64,000 nucleotides of DNA from Burkholderia sp. PAMC 26561. GTDB taxonomy: Bacteria > Pseudomonadota > Gammaproteobacteria > Burkholderiales > Burkholderiaceae. This document shows, piece by piece, positions 63,039 through 64,000 of this stretch. The stretch covers positions 2,914,001 to 2,978,000 of the forward strand of contig NZ_CP014306.1 of assembly GCF_001557535.2 (NCBI RefSeq). The letters run 5' to 3'. Numbering within the stretch: position 1 is the first letter of the stretch; each line of letters begins with the position of its first letter. A program made the position numbers and the translations under genes. The notes beneath the pieces are model-generated. The model was given only the letters and a program-made list of their open reading frames with translations, was not told the DNA's origin and ran no database searches.

Positions 63039-63917
63039 ATGAAGAAACCGATTATCGGCAACACGCCGGCGCAGGCTGAATATCTCGTCGATGCCCGGCA
63101 TGTCAGCAAGCATTTCGGCACGCTCAAGGTACTCGACGACGTTTCGCTCGCCGTGCGCAAGTCGGAGGTGACGTGCATCATCGGGCCGTCGGGTTCGGGC
63201 AAAAGCACCCTGCTGCGATCACTCGCGTTCCTCGAGGAATACAGCGAAGGCGAGATTTACATCGAAGGCGAGTTGCTGGGTTATGTGACGGAGCGCAACG
63301 GCAAACGCGTGCGCGCACGCCAAGCCGAGATCAACCGCGTGCGCCGGAATGTCGGCATGGTGTTCCAGCAATTCAATTTGTGGCCGCACATGACGGCCAT
63401 GGAAAATGTCGCCGAAGCGCTGGTGCGCGTGCGCAAACTTCCGAAGGCGGAAGCGCATAAACGCGCGCTCGCCATGCTCGACAAAGTCGGCCTCGCCGAT
63501 CGTGCGAACAACCATCCCGCGCGTCTTTCCGGCGGCCAGCAGCAACGCGTTGCGATCGCACGCGCGCTCGCCATGGAACCGCACATCATGCTCTTCGACG
63601 AACCCACGTCCGCGCTCGATCCGGAGCTCGTTGGCGAGGTGCTTCAGGTCATGAAGAACCTGGCGAACGACGGCATGACGATGGTCATCGTCACTCACGA
63701 AATGGGTTTTGCAGCGCAGGTTGCGGATACGGTCATGTTTATAGATCATGGCAAGATTGCCGCGCAGGGCTCGCCCGAGGACGTGTTTCACAACGCCCAG
63801 CAGCCACGCCTTCGACAGTTTCTGCAAAACTATCTCGACAGGAACGCGTTCTGGACGCGTCGTGAGGACCCCGCTGCCGGCAGCATGCCGGTCTTGACAG
63901 AATCCAGCAGGATGTAA
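63039..63917 (+). CDS. Amino acid ABC transporter ATPase
   Basis: A 292-residue ATP-binding protein, longer than the usual 240-260 because of an N-terminal extension of about 15 residues and a C-terminal tail. Walker [12 protein letters not shown]-loop [12 protein letters not shown], signature LSGGQQQR, Walker [13 protein letters not shown] and the switch His in IVTHEMGF are all intact. The [20 protein letters not shown] insert before the Q-loop is similar to that of HisP/AotP-type ATPases. It completes the importer. Confidence 0.93.
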   Translation: MKKPIIGNTPAQAEYLVDARHVSKHFGTLKVLDDVSLAVRKSEVTCIIGPSGSGKSTLLRSLAFLEEYSEGEIYIEGELLGYVTERNGKRVRARQAEINRVRRNVGMVFQQFNLWPHMTAMENVAEALVRVRKLPKAEAHKRALAMLDKVGLADRANNHPARLSGGQQQRVAIARALAMEPHIMLFDEPTSALDPELVGEVLQVMKNLANDGMTMVIVTHEMGFAAQVADTVMFIDHGKIAAQGSPEDVFHNAQQPRLRQFLQNYLDRNAFWTRREDPAAGSMPVLTESSRM

Positions 63918-63921
63918 AAAC

Positions 63922-64000
63922 ATGAATACAAACGGGCTTTCGAACCCAGCATCTGCAGCGCAGGAAACAGCCGTGCCACTCGCGCGCTATGAGCGCGTGA
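63922..64000 (+). CDS. Start of a further gene, possibly a GntR-type regulator (partial)
   Basis: An ATG 5 bp after the ATPase stop opens a frame MNTNGLSNPASAAQETAVPL followed by ARYERV that runs to the window edge. PLARYERV is the sort of sequence that begins the winged HTH of GntR/HutC regulators, which fits the place. 26 codons are too few to be sure. Confidence 0.4.
   Translation, partial: MNTNGLSNPASAAQETAVPLARYERV

Overview
The window looks like a chromosomal or chromid segment of a member of the Burkholderiaceae, most likely Paraburkholderia or Caballeronia. The reasons are the high G+C coding bias, the many LysR regulators each paired with an MFS permease, the quinate/shikimate and protocatechuate-type catabolic genes, an ISNCY-type transposase and an orphan two-partner-secretion translocator. 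The genus is inferred from style and recognised families, not from a database search. I saw no rRNA, tRNA, CRISPR array or replication origin.

Layout. 1-10.5 kb: the 3' end of a SpoVR-family gene, an AI-2E family membrane protein, a TetR regulator with an SDR and a small NAD-binding protein, an aldo/keto reductase with a TTG start, an MdtD-like drug exporter divergent from a LysR gene, a secreted tannase-family esterase, a CHRD protein and a Dps ferritin. 10.6-22 kb: a single-direction catabolic operon. It holds a GntR/FCD regulator, an SDR, a BKACE enzyme, an MBL-fold lactonase, a sugar-type ABC importer whose two permeases are fused in one protein, an L-gulonate/carnitine-type dehydrogenase and an SMP-30 lactonase, followed by an iron alcohol dehydrogenase. 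This is the best candidate for an undescribed pathway. 22.3-25.4 kb: an AT-richer insertion zone with two GNAT acetyltransferases, an ISNCY element whose transposase has lost its catalytic core, and a 5' fragment of a second ISNCY element. 25.4-43.3 kb: LysR/MFS pairs, an ICL/PEP-mutase family lyase, a small accessory patch with a membrane-anchored unknown and a secreted hydrolase, an orphan TpsB, a dienelactone hydrolase fusion, HpxZ, an amidohydrolase remnant, and a sugar-acid cluster (altronate dehydratase family, ACS-type MFS and a frameshifted LysR).

43.3-57 kb is an aromatic and alicyclic acid region. Reading on the minus strand it has a ShiA-type transporter, QuiC (3-dehydroshikimate dehydratase fused to an HPPD-like domain), an HPPD, an ACS-type MFS, a shikimate dehydrogenase and a type II dehydroquinase. 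Together these would convert imported shikimate or quinate intermediates to protocatechuate. An IclR regulator of the PcaR/PcaU/PobR type faces shiA, and PcaR-like boxes lie upstream of both shiA and the MFS-aroE-aroQ operon. Next come a LysR gene, an MFS gene, LigJ (4-oxalomesaconate hydratase) and LigK (CHA aldolase), the lower part of the 4,5-cleavage pathway; the ring-cleavage genes are not in this window. Between quiC and shiA lies a gene-free imperfect inverted repeat with arms of roughly 280 bp.

57-64 kb: a divergent cluster with a HisC-like aminotransferase, an FAD-linked 2-hydroxyacid dehydrogenase and an isopenicillin-N-synthase-like 2OG/Fe(II) oxygenase on one strand. A complete polar amino acid ABC importer and the start of a further gene (possibly a GntR-type regulator) lie on the other.
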